Assembly: GCA_027943245.1 (NCBI GenBank)
Contig: JANDJZ010000424.1
Coordinates: 1-53,636, forward strand
DNA from: Acanthamoeba sp. SK_2022b
Lineage: Eukaryota > Discosea > Longamoebia > Acanthamoebidae
Direction: 5' to 3'
Length of the DNA: 53,636 nt
The translations under genes and the position numbers were made by a program. The notes below the pieces were generated by a model. It saw only the letters and a list, made by a program, of their open reading frames with translations. It did not search any database and was not told where the DNA came from. Positions 20,446 to 29,375 of this stretch are shown here, piece by piece. Each line of letters begins with the position of its first letter. Position 1 is the stretch's first letter.

Positions 20446-21051
20446 TCACCCTCGCGGCCGCTCTACGGTTTTCAACCCGCCCATTCGCAGCCAGTGGTAG
20501 AGATCCGCGTTGCGTTTGAAACCCAGTTTTCTCATCGCCGCCTGTTTGTGGTTGCTGACGGTTTTCACGCTCAGGTGCAGGTTGCGCGCAATGGTGGTCT
20601 GCGGCAATTCACAGGCCAGATAGCGCATCACGTCCTGCTCGCGGCGGGTAATGCGCTGCCGTTCGCACCAATGGCAGCGGTGCGCTGCCCCGCTTTGCGC
20701 CCGCGCCGCCAGCGCCAGGTCCAGCTGTCTGACTACGCTGTCCGGCGAGTCATTGCGGAAGATCACCCCCGTTTCGCTGATGCAACGCGGCTTATCGCGC
20801 CAGCGAATATCGCCCGGCTCACGCAGCGCAAAGTTGATCGGTCGGCTGCCGCTCACTGAACGCAGGCAGAAACGCGCCTGCCAGTCTCGCTCCACGGACT
20901 GGAACACCATATCCGCCCGATGCGCCTGTGCGGCGTCCAGCAGCTGAACCCGCATGCCGCAGCGCGAGAAATACGCCAGCAGCAGCCGCTGCAATCCTTC
21001 AATAAAGAAACGGTCATTATCGATAAACGCCAGAGTGATGGTGCTTTCCAT
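20446..21051 (-). CDS. LuxR-type regulator with degenerate receiver and CxxC
   Basis: A 201-residue regulator. The N-terminal half resembles a receiver-like domain (TLAFIDNDRFFIEGLQRLLL) but the phosphoacceptor geometry is not clear. The C-terminal half is a LuxR-type helix-turn-helix (ITRREQDVMRYLA ... TTIARNLHLSVKTVSNHKQA). A CHWC pair lies just before it at about residues 126-129. ATG 21051 has AAAGGGAG eight bases upstream. It lies 121 bases behind the last gene of the fimbrial operon on the same strand, where related operons often carry a regulator. It probably coordinates fimbriae with other surface traits. A paralogue with a CxxC at the same place is at 51749-52324. Confidence 0.8.
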   Translation of the reverse strand: MESTITLAFIDNDRFFIEGLQRLLLAYFSRCGMRVQLLDAAQAHRADMVFQSVERDWQARFCLRSVSGSRPINFALREPGDIRWRDKPRCISETGVIFRNDSPDSVVRQLDLALAARAQSGAAHRCHWCERQRITRREQDVMRYLACELPQTTIARNLHLSVKTVSNHKQAAMRKLGFKRNADLYHWLRMGGLKTVERPRG

Positions 21052-21172
21052 CGGCACGCTCCCTTTAAAATAATCCTTTCCGGCCGCCACCGAGCGTGAG
21101 CCATCCCCCCGATGGCGGGCGGCTCAACGACATAACGCGGCATCGCGCCGGCGCGCGGCGGGGGTAATGCGG

Positions 21173-22015
21173 CTACGGCAACGCCAGAATGGCGACCGAT
21201 TGCCCCGAGTAATCGCCGGCCTTGACCGTTCCGGTCACGCCGAGCGTGGAAGTGATCGGCACCGTGACGCCGCGTGTATCAGAAGTGAACTGGTAACCCA
21301 GGTTGCCCAGAGCGCCATTGATGCGCAGCGTGCTGTAAACGCCGGAGTTCCCCAGATCCAGGCGGCCATTGCTGCCGACGCGGATATACATGACGATGTT
21401 CATCTTCTGCGAGCAAACCACGCGCAGGCTGCCGCGCGCCGTGTTGCCCACCAGTTCGGTATCCGGCAACACCCCGTGGTTCAGATCGAGCTGTTGCTCA
21501 TCGATGCCGCACACCCCGACCGGCGGTGGTGCGATGCCGCAAACGCTGCTCGGCATCAATCTCGCACTGGCCCCCTGAACAACGGAAGAGGAACTGGTGG
21601 TATAAAACAGCCCGACACACTCCTGAGTGATAGCGTCCCCCACATGAGAAGTCGCGCCGACAATCGGCAACGGATAGATGTTTTGGTAGAAGCGGCTGAG
21701 TTCGCCCATCGTCCTCAATTGGGTGATCTGTGGGTAGCGCCCTGAGCCGACGATAGAGGTCGACGGTGTCACCGCCGTACTGCCGCCGGTATTGGCACTG
21801 GTGTGGCGGTGGTTGATCCCCACCGCGCACATACTTTGCTGGTAACAGGGATTGGGCGACGAATCGTCCGTATCCCAGCTTTCGAGCACAAATTCATAGG
21901 ACGCGTTGCTGGGGGAGCCGGTGCTCTTGGTCACGTACGAGTATATTTGCGCCGAGCACAGCCCCGGCAGCAGGCCAAACAGTAAGTACATCCATTTGAA
22001 GTGAACACGCTGCAT
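21173..22015 (-). CDS. Fimbrial tip adhesin, MrpH-like
   Basis: A 280-residue secreted protein with a signal peptide (about residues 1-22, ending near GLCSAQ). The N-terminal receptor-binding half has paired Cys and a Thr/Ser-rich region; the C-terminal half resembles a pilin domain with a shortened last strand (DYSGQSVAILALP) and no normal donor strand of its own. This two-domain form and its place as last structural gene identify it as the tip adhesin of an MR/P-type pilus. The receptor is unknown. AAGGA precedes the ATG at nine bases. Confidence 0.78.
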   Translation of the reverse strand: MQRVHFKWMYLLFGLLPGLCSAQIYSYVTKSTGSPSNASYEFVLESWDTDDSSPNPCYQQSMCAVGINHRHTSANTGGSTAVTPSTSIVGSGRYPQITQLRTMGELSRFYQNIYPLPIVGATSHVGDAITQECVGLFYTTSSSSVVQGASARLMPSSVCGIAPPPVGVCGIDEQQLDLNHGVLPDTELVGNTARGSLRVVCSQKMNIVMYIRVGSNGRLDLGNSGVYSTLRINGALGNLGYQFTSDTRGVTVPITSTLGVTGTVKAGDYSGQSVAILALP

Positions 22016-22054
22016 CGCGTCATATCCTTATTCTGTGGTGCCGGAGCCCGGCGC

Positions 22055-22627
22055 TCATTGGTAATCCAGACTGAAAGTCGCAATGGCGCTGAAAGCGCCG
22101 CGACCGATAGCTCGCTTCGCGATCGCTTCCGGTTCGCCGCGCACATAAGCCTGTACGCCGATAACCGTGCTGCCGTTCTGCAACGGGTACTTGCCGCCGG
22201 CGCTGTTGAGCGGTAACGGCTGCCCCTGCGGCGTCTCCATGCCGATGGCGATCCCGCGCGCCTGGCTGCTCGCCGCCAGTGCCAGAAGCCCCGGCAGCTG
22301 CGCATTCTCCGTGCCTTTGAAGGTGATCGAGACCGTCTTGCCCAGGCTGAGATCGCACTCCGTCAGCCGCAGCTCGAACGGTTGCCCCTGCGTGCGCTGG
22401 TTCAGGTACAGGTATTTGTCGACCAGCGTGCCGAAATCCAGCTCGATGTCTTCGTCGCCCGGCTGGATGACGCAAGGCTCCGCCACCAGCGCTCCGTGCA
22501 TGCGCAGGTTGTCCACCGCGTGCGCCGCGCCGTTCACGCCCAGCGTCAGCAACAGCAGGCCGATGGCTCCGTGGCCGCCTGGCCGGCGGCGGGCTTGTAT
22601 TGTTTTCACGCGCGCCTCCTTGTTCAT
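22055..22627 (-). CDS. Minor fimbrial subunit, MrpG-like
   Basis: A 190-residue pilin-domain protein with a rather long basic N-region before its signal peptide (cleavage near AAHAVDN). The two cysteines (EPCVIQPG and ECDLSLGK) and the C-terminal FSAIATFSLDYQ with a penultimate Tyr are typical of usher-assembled subunits. Its start overlaps the stop of the preceding gene as ATGA, which fixes the start at 22627. Likely a minor shaft or tip-adaptor subunit next to the adhesin. Confidence 0.8.
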   Translation of the reverse strand: MNKEARVKTIQARRRPGGHGAIGLLLLTLGVNGAAHAVDNLRMHGALVAEPCVIQPGDEDIELDFGTLVDKYLYLNQRTQGQPFELRLTECDLSLGKTVSITFKGTENAQLPGLLALAASSQARGIAIGMETPQGQPLPLNSAGGKYPLQNGSTVIGVQAYVRGEPEAIAKRAIGRGAFSAIATFSLDYQ

Positions 22628-23115
22628 TGGTAGTCGGCCCGCAGCGTCGCCGCGGCCTCGAATGCGCCTTCCGTCAAAGCTTCGCCCGGTTTGCCGACCG
22701 GCACCGCTTCCAGCAACGGCGGTTTGGCGGGATCGACGGGCAGTGCGCTGCCCACTTTGAACGGTTGGGCGTTCTGGTAAATGCGGATCCCCAGAGCGCG
22801 CCGATTGGTTTGCACCGCCGCTTCGTCGAACGTCGCGGCGGTGCCGGTCAGGCTCAGCAGCATGTCCCATTTGCCGATTCCCGGTTCGCAGCGAATGCGG
22901 TAGCCGATGGTTTGTCGGTAGTTCACGCCATCAACCTTGTTGATGCCGACGCGATCGCCGAAGTCCACGTCGATGATCCCGTCGTCGTTAAGGGTGCAGG
23001 GCGGCGGCGCGATCAGCGTGCCGCGAAACTGCATGTCGACCGTTTTTTCCGCCCAGGCGAAAGGGTACGCCATCGCGGCGCACAGCAGCACGCTCGCCGT
23101 AAAACGTTGTTTCAT
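22624..23115 (-). CDS. Minor fimbrial subunit, MrpF-like
   Basis: A 163-residue pilin-like subunit. A signal peptide ends near FAWAEK. Cysteines are in APPPCTLNDDG and RIRCEPG, and the C terminus is AATLRADYQ. It is clearly paralogous to the next upstream gene: both share a PPC(T/I)(L/I)N motif, a VDFGD(R/E)V motif and an ID/VDG(A/V)NYR segment. Tandem minor subunits of this kind form the tip fibre of MR/P-type pili. Confidence 0.8.
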   Translation of the reverse strand: MKQRFTASVLLCAAMAYPFAWAEKTVDMQFRGTLIAPPPCTLNDDGIIDVDFGDRVGINKVDGVNYRQTIGYRIRCEPGIGKWDMLLSLTGTAATFDEAAVQTNRRALGIRIYQNAQPFKVGSALPVDPAKPPLLEAVPVGKPGEALTEGAFEAAATLRADYQ

Positions 23116-23130
23116 GCTCTCGCTCCCGCG

Positions 23131-23622
23131 TTACTGGTAATCCACCTTCATGGTGGCGCCGGCGGTGAACTCGCCCGCCGTCAGCCTGGCGGAAGCCGAT
23201 TTCACCGGCACCGCCTCAAGCGTCGGCGCGGCCGGATAGGTAAAGCTCAGCCATTGATTGACCGGCCAGCGGCGGCCGCCGTTCAGCAGCGCAATGCCTA
23301 GCCCGTCCTTGCTGGTGCGCAGCAGCTGGCCGTCGAAACCGCTCGCCGCCCCCTGCACCTGCAGCTTGAGCCCGTTGCTGCTCTGCCCGCTGCACGTCAG
23401 CGTGTAATTCACCGCCCGCCGATAATTGGCGCCGTCGATGCGGGTGGTCATCACCTCATCGCCAAAGTCCACCTCAATCGGGCGCCCGCCGTTGATGATG
23501 CAGGGGGGCGAAAGCACGGTGACCCGCACGTTCACCGTGGTCGCCTGCGCCGGCAGTTGGCCCAGCGCCAGTATCCCCGCCAGCCAGAACGCTGCCCGGC
23601 AACGCGTTATCTTCTGTGCCAT
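23131..23622 (-). CDS. Minor fimbrial subunit, MrpE/F-like
   Basis: A 163-residue secreted pilin-domain protein with signal peptide cleavage near AQATTV. It has Cys in LSPPCIINGG and TLTCSGQ and ends in GATMKVDYQ. Same length as its downstream neighbour and similar along the whole sequence, so the two probably arose by tandem duplication. It is spaced nine bases from the upstream gene and 15 from the downstream one. Confidence 0.8.
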   Translation of the reverse strand: MAQKITRCRAAFWLAGILALGQLPAQATTVNVRVTVLSPPCIINGGRPIEVDFGDEVMTTRIDGANYRRAVNYTLTCSGQSSNGLKLQVQGAASGFDGQLLRTSKDGLGIALLNGGRRWPVNQWLSFTYPAAPTLEAVPVKSASARLTAGEFTAGATMKVDYQ

Positions 23623-23631
23623 CGCCTCGCC

Positions 23632-24240
23632 TCAGTCATAACTCAGCCTAAAATCCACCGTCGCCCGATACGCGCCGGCCATCAGCGGCGCCGCGGTTCG
23701 CTCCGGCGTCACGCTGTAGCTCAATGCATCTTGCCCCGGCGTCAACAGCAGCGGTTGCCCGCGGCTGCCCAGACGAACGTCGCGGCCGCGGCCGTCCAGC
23801 AGGCGCAGCCCCAGCCCGGAGGTACCCTGCGCTTTCACCAGCTGCGGGTTGTCGCTGTCCGCCGTCGAGCCGAAGCTGACCGTCACCGCCGGCTGATTCG
23901 GCGCCCAGGTCAACGCGCCGGTGCGCGCATCACGCTGGCCGCCCGGGGTGCGCAGACAATCCTGCAAGCGCAGCTCGAACGCCACCGGCTGCCCGCGATC
24001 GCCGACCTGCCGCAACCGTGCGGTGCCGGTCTCACCCAGCCAGATGTCCTGCCGCGCGCTGGTCATCTCCAACCGGCAGGCGCTCTCCGTCAGCGCGCCA
24101 TACACCTGCAGCACGCCATTGGCGCCCTCTACCTGCCAGTTGTCCACCTCGTCGGCCTGCGCTGGCGGCATCGCTATCACGCCCAGACTGAGCGCCAGCA
24201 GCAACGCGCCTGCGCCGATTTTTTTCCGTTCTCGTTTCAT
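23632..24240 (-). CDS. Minor fimbrial subunit
   Basis: A 202-residue pilin-domain protein with a basic N terminus (MKRERKKIG) and a signal peptide ending near PPAQADE. Cysteines are at ESACRLEM and LQDCLRTP, and the C-terminal strand reads AYRATVDFRLSYD, with the expected aromatic penultimate position. It sits between the chaperone and the tandem minor subunits. Its exact position in the pilus is unknown. Confidence 0.78.
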   Translation of the reverse strand: MKRERKKIGAGALLLALSLGVIAMPPAQADEVDNWQVEGANGVLQVYGALTESACRLEMTSARQDIWLGETGTARLRQVGDRGQPVAFELRLQDCLRTPGGQRDARTGALTWAPNQPAVTVSFGSTADSDNPQLVKAQGTSGLGLRLLDGRGRDVRLGSRGQPLLLTPGQDALSYSVTPERTAAPLMAGAYRATVDFRLSYD

Positions 24241-24270
24241 CCTTTACCCCTGAATGGCTCACAGCGCGGG

Positions 24271-25029
24271 TTATGAAGCCGTCCGTTTCTCCGGCACCAC
24301 CTTGCAGCTCGTGCCGCTGCAGCTGAAGATCAGCTGCGGCCGGCCGCCGTAATCGTTGATGTAGGTCAGCACCGGGCTGCCGCCCAGCGCCGCTGCGCCG
24401 ACGGTCAGGCTCGCCTGGCTTTTCGGCGCGATCATGAAAGGCTCAAACCCCTTCACGCCCTCGCCGCCCTTTTTGCTGCCCGCATCGACGATGGTGATGT
24501 AGTACGGCGTCGGGTTATTGACCTGGTAACGCTCTCCTTGCCGCGTCAGCGTCAGCTGCTCCTGCCACGGCGTCGCCATGTCGGTACGGCTCGGCACGAT
24601 AGCCGCCGGGCGGTAGAACAGCTTGATGCGCGTCTGCAGCGCGATCTGCAGCGTATTGGGCTTGTTGCTCTTCGGCGGGATCTCGCGCAGGTTGAAGTAG
24701 TACAGCGTCTCGCGGTCCTGCGGCAGCTGTTTGGCCGCCGGCAGCGCCTGGATCTTGATCTGGCTCGGTTTGCCCGGCTCGATGCGCTGCACCGGCGGCA
24801 ACACCACCAGCGGGCTCTGGATCTTGTTGCCCTGCTCGTCCTCCAGCCAGCCCTGCGCCAGGTACGGCAGCTGTTTGTTCTGGTTGCTGAGATTGAGGCT
24901 GACCGAGTTCTGGCCGCCGTCGAAGATCACCCGGGTGCGGTCGAGCGCGATCGCCGCCTGCGCGTGCTGCGACACCGTGGCGCCCAGCAGCACGAGCGCC
25001 GCCGTGGTTTTCAGAGAAAAAGTTTGCAT
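24271..25029 (-). CDS. Periplasmic fimbrial chaperone, MrpD-like
   Basis: A 252-residue PapD-type chaperone. After a signal peptide (cleavage near AQAAIAL) comes the first Ig-like domain with LDRTRVIFDGGQNSVSLNL, the chaperone signature YYFNLREIPPK and the subunit-binding strand region NTLQIALQTRIKLFYRP. The second domain follows, with NNPTPYYIT. It has an extra Cys pair at the C terminus (FSCSGTSCK) that many PapD-like chaperones of this branch share. It delivers subunits to the adjacent usher. Confidence 0.9.
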   Translation of the reverse strand: MQTFSLKTTAALVLLGATVSQHAQAAIALDRTRVIFDGGQNSVSLNLSNQNKQLPYLAQGWLEDEQGNKIQSPLVVLPPVQRIEPGKPSQIKIQALPAAKQLPQDRETLYYFNLREIPPKSNKPNTLQIALQTRIKLFYRPAAIVPSRTDMATPWQEQLTLTRQGERYQVNNPTPYYITIVDAGSKKGGEGVKGFEPFMIAPKSQASLTVGAAALGGSPVLTYINDYGGRPQLIFSCSGTSCKVVPEKRTAS

Positions 25030-25062
25030 GTTGTCGATAACTCCAAATTCAGGATGATGAAT

Positions 25063-27603
25063 TTATTCAACCGGCTCCGCCGGCGCCGCGGCGATCGGCC
25101 GGCAAGGCAGCAGCAGCGTACGCGTGAGCATGTCGGCCGGCAGCGTGGCAGGCAGCTGCACCTGACACTGCGCCGCGCCGCTCCAGTGAAGCGTCATGAT
25201 CTCGCCGGCGTTGATGCCGCTCAGGTAGACGCTGCCGCCGTCGTTGACGATGCCGGTTTCTTGTTTACGGGCGTTCAGCACCGTGGCGCCGAACGGCGGC
25301 GTGCTGCCGTCCGCCAGTTTGACGATCGCCATTGCCTTCTCGCCGGCGATGACGTCAAACTGACGGTAGCCGATCGCGCCTTCGGTCAGGGTGGCCTGTA
25401 CCACCGAGCGGGTGGCTTCGGCGTTGTCGCCCAGCTTGTCCAGATCGATGCTGGCCTTGTTGCGGTAGTAGCTGTTGACGTCCGCCACCACCGCCTTGCC
25501 GAAGCGGTTGGTGCTGACGGTGCTGCCGTAGCCGCGCACCGGCACCCCGGCCACGCCGTTGGTGTCCAGCAGCAGGCGCGTGCCGCCAATCATGCCGACG
25601 CGGTGCAACGCGCCGCCTTCCGGCGTCAGCGTCATGCCGCCCTGCGCGGACAGCCCCACGGCGCTGTAGCGTCCTTCCTGATAGCTGGCGTTGGCGCTCA
25701 GGCGCGCCGCATCGCCCTCGTGGTTGTAGTAGCCGCTCAGGTTGGCGCCGCGGCGCGAGCTGCCGGCACTCAGCTGATAGTTGTTGTGCTCATCGACTCG
25801 CTGGTAGTACCCCACCCGGTTCGTGTTGTCGTTGCGGTTCACCGTGCTGTTGTAGCTGAGCGTGGCGCCGTTGCCCCACGGCATCGACAGCGACAGGTAC
25901 ACGCCGTCGTCGTTGGTTTCGTTGTAGCGGTTGCGGTAGGCCGACAGCGACAGATTCAGGTTTTTTATCTCGCCGAGATCGAAATAGCGCGACAGCGTCA
26001 GGTTGTAACGATCGTTGGACGGACGATCCCAATAGGTCTGGTGGCTGTAGTTGAGATAGCTGCTCAGCCCCCAGTCGCGGAACTGCTTGTTGAAGGTGAT
26101 GGTGTACATCTCCTTGTTGTTGCCGACCCGGCTGCCGTAATAGCGCGCATCGAGGTATTCGCCCATGCTCATGAAGTCCTCCTCCGAGAAGCGATAGCCT
26201 GCGAAGGTGACCTGACTGTCCAGCTCGTCGAAGGTTTTCGAATAACTCACGCGATAAGAGCCGCCGCTCAGCGTCTCATCCCGCTGCAGCAACCGCGCCC
26301 GCGACTGGGTGGCGTCGAACGACAGCGCACCGAACATCATCAGATCGCGGCCTATCCCCAGCGACAGCGCGTTATAGTCGCCGCCCAGCAGCGCCCCGCC
26401 ATACAGCGACCACCCGTTGCTGACGCCCCAGGAGAACTCGCCGGTGCCGAACAGCGGCCCGCGCGAATGGTGCTGCCAGTCCGAAGGTTTGCCGGCGGCC
26501 AGCTTGAAGCGCCACGAGCCGGGGCGCGTCAGGTACGGAATACTGGCGGTGTTGACCTTGAACGCCTGCACGCTGCCATCCTGCTCCTCCACCCGCACGT
26601 CCAGTTCGCCGCTGATGGCGTCGTTGATGTCCTGAATGCGAAACGGCCCCGCCGCCACCTGAGTTTCATAGATCACCCGCCCCTGTTGGCTGATCGTCAC
26701 CTTGGCGTTGGTCTTGGCGACCCCGACCACCTCAGGCGCATAGCCGCGCAGGTTAGGCGGCAGCATGTTGTCGTCCGACACCAGGCTCACGCCGGAGAAG
26801 CGGAAGCTGTCGAAAATGCCCGAATCCAGATAATCCTCACCCAACGTCAGGCGCGAGCGCAGCGCGGAAACGGCCCGATAGGCGTAGTAACGGCTCCAGT
26901 CCAACCGTTTGTCGGTCGATTGCCCGCTGCCGGTCTGATGGTTCACCTGCCCCTGCCAGTCGGCGCGCAGGCGCCAGGCGCCGAGGTTGGCGCCGGCGGT
27001 GCCGTTGCCGCTGACGCTGTACCCCCGCGTGCCGCCCTGCTGCTGCTGCCGGCTCTGGGCGTTGACGTTGTAATCGAACAGCAGACCCGGAATGCCTTCA
27101 TCCCAACGCGACGGCGGATCCCAGTCTTCCGAGCTGTATTCCAGGTAGGCCTGCGGCACGCTTAAATACAGCGCGCCCGTCGCCAGATCGCCGCGCGACA
27201 CCATCCCTTTCAGGCTGGACTCATCCAGACACTCTCCCTGATGCCACCAGGTGAGCGTTTGCATCGCCGCCGATTTCAGCCCCAGCTGATCGACCAGCGC
27301 TTTGCCGACGCAGGCGCGGCTGCCGTCAGGTTCGTTGTCCGGCGGATAAAAAGGGATTTTCTGCTCGGGTAACTCGCTTTTATTGAGATGAACCACCATG
27401 CTGTAACTTCCCGGCATAATGTATCCACTGCGGGAAAATTGGCTTAGGTCGATATTTTTGCGATCGTTCACGTCCAAAATGTCGGCATTAAACTGAATAC
27501 CGTCTTCGGCATATACCCACGTTGATGAACTTCCCAGTGCCAGCGTGATACATAACCCCAGCACCTGAAAACGAAATAGCTTCCCAGCAGGCGACAACAT
27601 CAT
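25063..27603 (-). CDS. Outer-membrane fimbrial usher, MrpC-like
   Basis: An 846-residue usher. A signal peptide ends near STWVYAEDG; then come the N-terminal chaperone-binding domain (FNADILDVNDRKNIDLSQFSR), a 24-strand pore with the plug insertion, and C-terminal domains with a Cys pair (AAQCQVQLP and LLLPCRP). Length and motifs (GIPGLLFDYNVN, GENYL-type LGEDYLDSGIFDSFRFSG, LPPNLRGYAP) match intact ushers. Two consecutive ATG codons (27603 and 27600) compete for one AGGGA site, and the second has slightly better spacing. Confidence 0.92.
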   Translation of the reverse strand: MMLSPAGKLFRFQVLGLCITLALGSSSTWVYAEDGIQFNADILDVNDRKNIDLSQFSRSGYIMPGSYSMVVHLNKSELPEQKIPFYPPDNEPDGSRACVGKALVDQLGLKSAAMQTLTWWHQGECLDESSLKGMVSRGDLATGALYLSVPQAYLEYSSEDWDPPSRWDEGIPGLLFDYNVNAQSRQQQQGGTRGYSVSGNGTAGANLGAWRLRADWQGQVNHQTGSGQSTDKRLDWSRYYAYRAVSALRSRLTLGEDYLDSGIFDSFRFSGVSLVSDDNMLPPNLRGYAPEVVGVAKTNAKVTISQQGRVIYETQVAAGPFRIQDINDAISGELDVRVEEQDGSVQAFKVNTASIPYLTRPGSWRFKLAAGKPSDWQHHSRGPLFGTGEFSWGVSNGWSLYGGALLGGDYNALSLGIGRDLMMFGALSFDATQSRARLLQRDETLSGGSYRVSYSKTFDELDSQVTFAGYRFSEEDFMSMGEYLDARYYGSRVGNNKEMYTITFNKQFRDWGLSSYLNYSHQTYWDRPSNDRYNLTLSRYFDLGEIKNLNLSLSAYRNRYNETNDDGVYLSLSMPWGNGATLSYNSTVNRNDNTNRVGYYQRVDEHNNYQLSAGSSRRGANLSGYYNHEGDAARLSANASYQEGRYSAVGLSAQGGMTLTPEGGALHRVGMIGGTRLLLDTNGVAGVPVRGYGSTVSTNRFGKAVVADVNSYYRNKASIDLDKLGDNAEATRSVVQATLTEGAIGYRQFDVIAGEKAMAIVKLADGSTPPFGATVLNARKQETGIVNDGGSVYLSGINAGEIMTLHWSGAAQCQVQLPATLPADMLTRTLLLPCRPIAAAPAEPVE

Positions 27604-27659
27604 ATCCCTAACCTTATATCGTATAATTCTGGCGTTGCGGCTCGCCGCAATCGCAGCGC

Positions 27660-28205
27660 TCAGTAATAATCCAGCTTAAAACGCACGGCGGAAAAATAAT
27701 TCCCTGCACGCATCGGTTGATTATTGGCAACCAGCTTTATGGAATAATTAAGCGACATGCTGCCTGGCGTTATATCGCCAAGCGGCAACGGCCGACCTGG
27801 CGCGGCAATATTCCCCAGGCCATCGGATATTTGCAGCGCGATGCCTTTCGCTTCGCCGTGCACGCCGAATAAATCGCCCTCGGCATCACCGTCGAAAACC
27901 ACCTGAAACTGCCGCCAGTCCGGTAAATTCGGCTTCGGGCGCTCAAGCGTGCAGTTGATTAATTCAATGGTGAAGGCATGTGTATTGCCCAAACCGTCAC
28001 GCATCATATTTCCCGTCGGCATTACGGCCATATCGATAGTCTGTTCGCGGCTACCGGCGGCGATCGCGCAAGCGGTATCAATAATGGCTCCTTGCATATT
28101 TACGCGCCCCCAGCCTTGAGAGCTGGGCGCCGCCGACACGGCCGGGCTCATCAGCGTGGCCATCAATATGCAAGGAGACACTAAAGGGTGAATAAATCGG
28201 CGCAC
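27660..28205 (-). CDS. Second pilin subunit, MrpB-like (GTG start)
   Basis: A 181-residue minor pilin. Upstream in-frame ATG codons would place a 14- to 21-residue extension before the signal peptide. The GTG at 28205 is preferred because AGGAGG lies four bases upstream and translation then opens directly with a signal peptide (cleavage near AVSAAPS). Cysteines are in IDTACAIAAG and LINCTLERP, and the C terminus is VRFKLDYY. It is separated from the major pilin gene by a terminator-like hairpin, which should lower its expression relative to the shaft subunit. Probably a shaft terminator or anchor subunit. Confidence 0.78.
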   Translation of the reverse strand: MRRFIHPLVSPCILMATLMSPAVSAAPSSQGWGRVNMQGAIIDTACAIAAGSREQTIDMAVMPTGNMMRDGLGNTHAFTIELINCTLERPKPNLPDWRQFQVVFDGDAEGDLFGVHGEAKGIALQISDGLGNIAAPGRPLPLGDITPGSMSLNYSIKLVANNQPMRAGNYFSAVRFKLDYY

Positions 28206-28237
28206 TGAACCTCCTGACAACTGCCCTTCCATCTTGG

Positions 28238-28267
28238 AAAAATGCATGCGGGGCCCCCCCGCATGCA
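28238..28267 (-). terminator. Intra-operon terminator after the major pilin gene
   Basis: On the minus strand an 11-bp perfect stem (TGCATGCGGGG / CCCCGCATGCA, three-base loop) is followed by TTTTT. It lies 25 bases after the major pilin stop and before the second fimbrial gene. This is the usual way to make much more shaft pilin than chaperone and usher. Confidence 0.85.
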
Positions 28268-28291
28268 AAAAGTCACGCCAATGGCGCAGGC

Positions 28292-28816
28292 TTACTGGTA
28301 AGCCAGCTTGAAGTCGGCTACGGCGGTGAAATCACCCGGAACCACGCTGGCGGAAGCGCCGTCGCCCTGCAGGTAAGCCGCAAAGCGCAGCGTGTTGGTA
28401 CCGGCACCCAGGTTATGCGGAGCCGTGGCGGTGCCCAGCTTGATCGGATTGCTGGCGGTGTCGGTGATGGCGATGCTGGCGCCGCTGGCGGTGCCGACGA
28501 TGCCCAGCAGATCCTTGTTGGCGGCAGAGGCTTTGCCTTCGAAGGTGGTCGTGACGGTTTTCAGCGTCGAGTTGTCGCACTGTTCCAGTTTGATATCGAA
28601 CTGGCGTGGCGCCGATTTGCCGCCATTTTTCAACGCAACGTTGGAAACCTGGCCCATATCCACGGTCTGGTCCACGGTCTCAGGAGAAATGGAGCAAGGC
28701 GCATCAATAATGGAACCGGTAAACGTCACTTTGCCATGCCCCTGATCGCCGGCATGCGCCAGAGAAGAAACGCCAAACGCCAGAGCCGCTGCCAGCATGA
28801 TTTTGTTCAGTTTCAT
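28292..28816 (-). CDS. Major fimbrial subunit (type 1/MR-P-like pilin)
   Basis: A 174-residue major pilin with a signal peptide (cleavage near LAHAGDQ). It has a GKVTFTGSIIDAPCSI donor-strand and first Cys region, a second Cys in KLEQCDNST and the C-terminal FTAVADFKLAYQ beta-zipper ending with penultimate Tyr. It is the first gene of the nine-gene operon and is followed by a terminator hairpin. It forms the polymerised shaft on the cell surface. Start 28816 has AAGGAA upstream at slightly long spacing. Confidence 0.9.
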   Translation of the reverse strand: MKLNKIMLAAALAFGVSSLAHAGDQGHGKVTFTGSIIDAPCSISPETVDQTVDMGQVSNVALKNGGKSAPRQFDIKLEQCDNSTLKTVTTTFEGKASAANKDLLGIVGTASGASIAITDTASNPIKLGTATAPHNLGAGTNTLRFAAYLQGDGASASVVPGDFTAVADFKLAYQ

Positions 28817-29375
28817 AATTCACTTATTCCTTTAATTTATGTAAAAAGCGCAGGATCGCTCCCGTTCCTTTAACAGTTATTTATATAATCCAGAATGAAA
28901 ACGGTATTATCCGCAGACAAAGCAAACCCTTACGATAATTAAATCGCGTATTTTATTTCATCATTACCCATTTTAGGTATTCAGCAAAACTCACGCTGAC
29001 GAGAAAGAAAAAAATCAAATCTTTAAATTTCCACAAAATTTACTACCCATCATGAAAATTACACTAAGATTTAACTTATTCGCTTGTCTTGGCCCGAATA
29101 TTGTTACAAAAACCGCGACAATTTGAAAAGTCATTTCCGGCAAAAGCAATAAATACGAGATATAAGCCCAAAAACCACAGGGCAAATATATTTTTGCGAA
29201 ACAACAGATCGTAAAATTAACAACGCCAGTCAATTATCTCGTAAAATATATATCACGCGACATTATTGATCGCCTTTTTTCTATTTGCGTTATAATGATC
29301 CGGAAAAGGAAAGGGAGGCTTATCAATTCGGTCCGGTAAAAACCGGCACCGGGCAGTAAATAATGGAGAAAAGAT
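28817..29375. promoter_or_regulatory. A+T-rich control region between fimbrial operon and PapI-like regulator
   Basis: About 560 bases without a convincing gene. It is strongly A+T-rich and lies between the leftward fimbrial operon and the rightward small genes. GATC (Dam) sites occur at 28854, 29207, 29268 and 29297; the last two flank or overlap a promoter-like sequence. The layout (PapI-like gene divergent from a pilin gene with Dam sites between) resembles the pap switch region, but spacing differs. Confidence 0.5.
29266..29296 (+). promoter_or_regulatory. Candidate sigma-70 promoter for the PapI-like operon
   Basis: TTGATC (29266-29271), a 19-base spacer and TATAAT (29291-29296) form a plausible promoter 80 bases before the first small gene. 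A Dam GATC site lies inside the -35 hexamer and another starts right after the -10. The spacer is longer than ideal. Confidence 0.5.

Noticed and set aside
24538..27165. 875-residue plus-strand open frame
   Set aside because: It is antisense to the chaperone and usher genes, both of which are certain. The frame is low-complexity Arg/Val/Ala-rich.
29015..29233. 72-residue hydrophobic minus-strand frame
   Set aside because: No ribosome-binding site and A+T-rich random-looking sequence in the fimbrial control region. An immunity role was considered but it is too far from the peptides.
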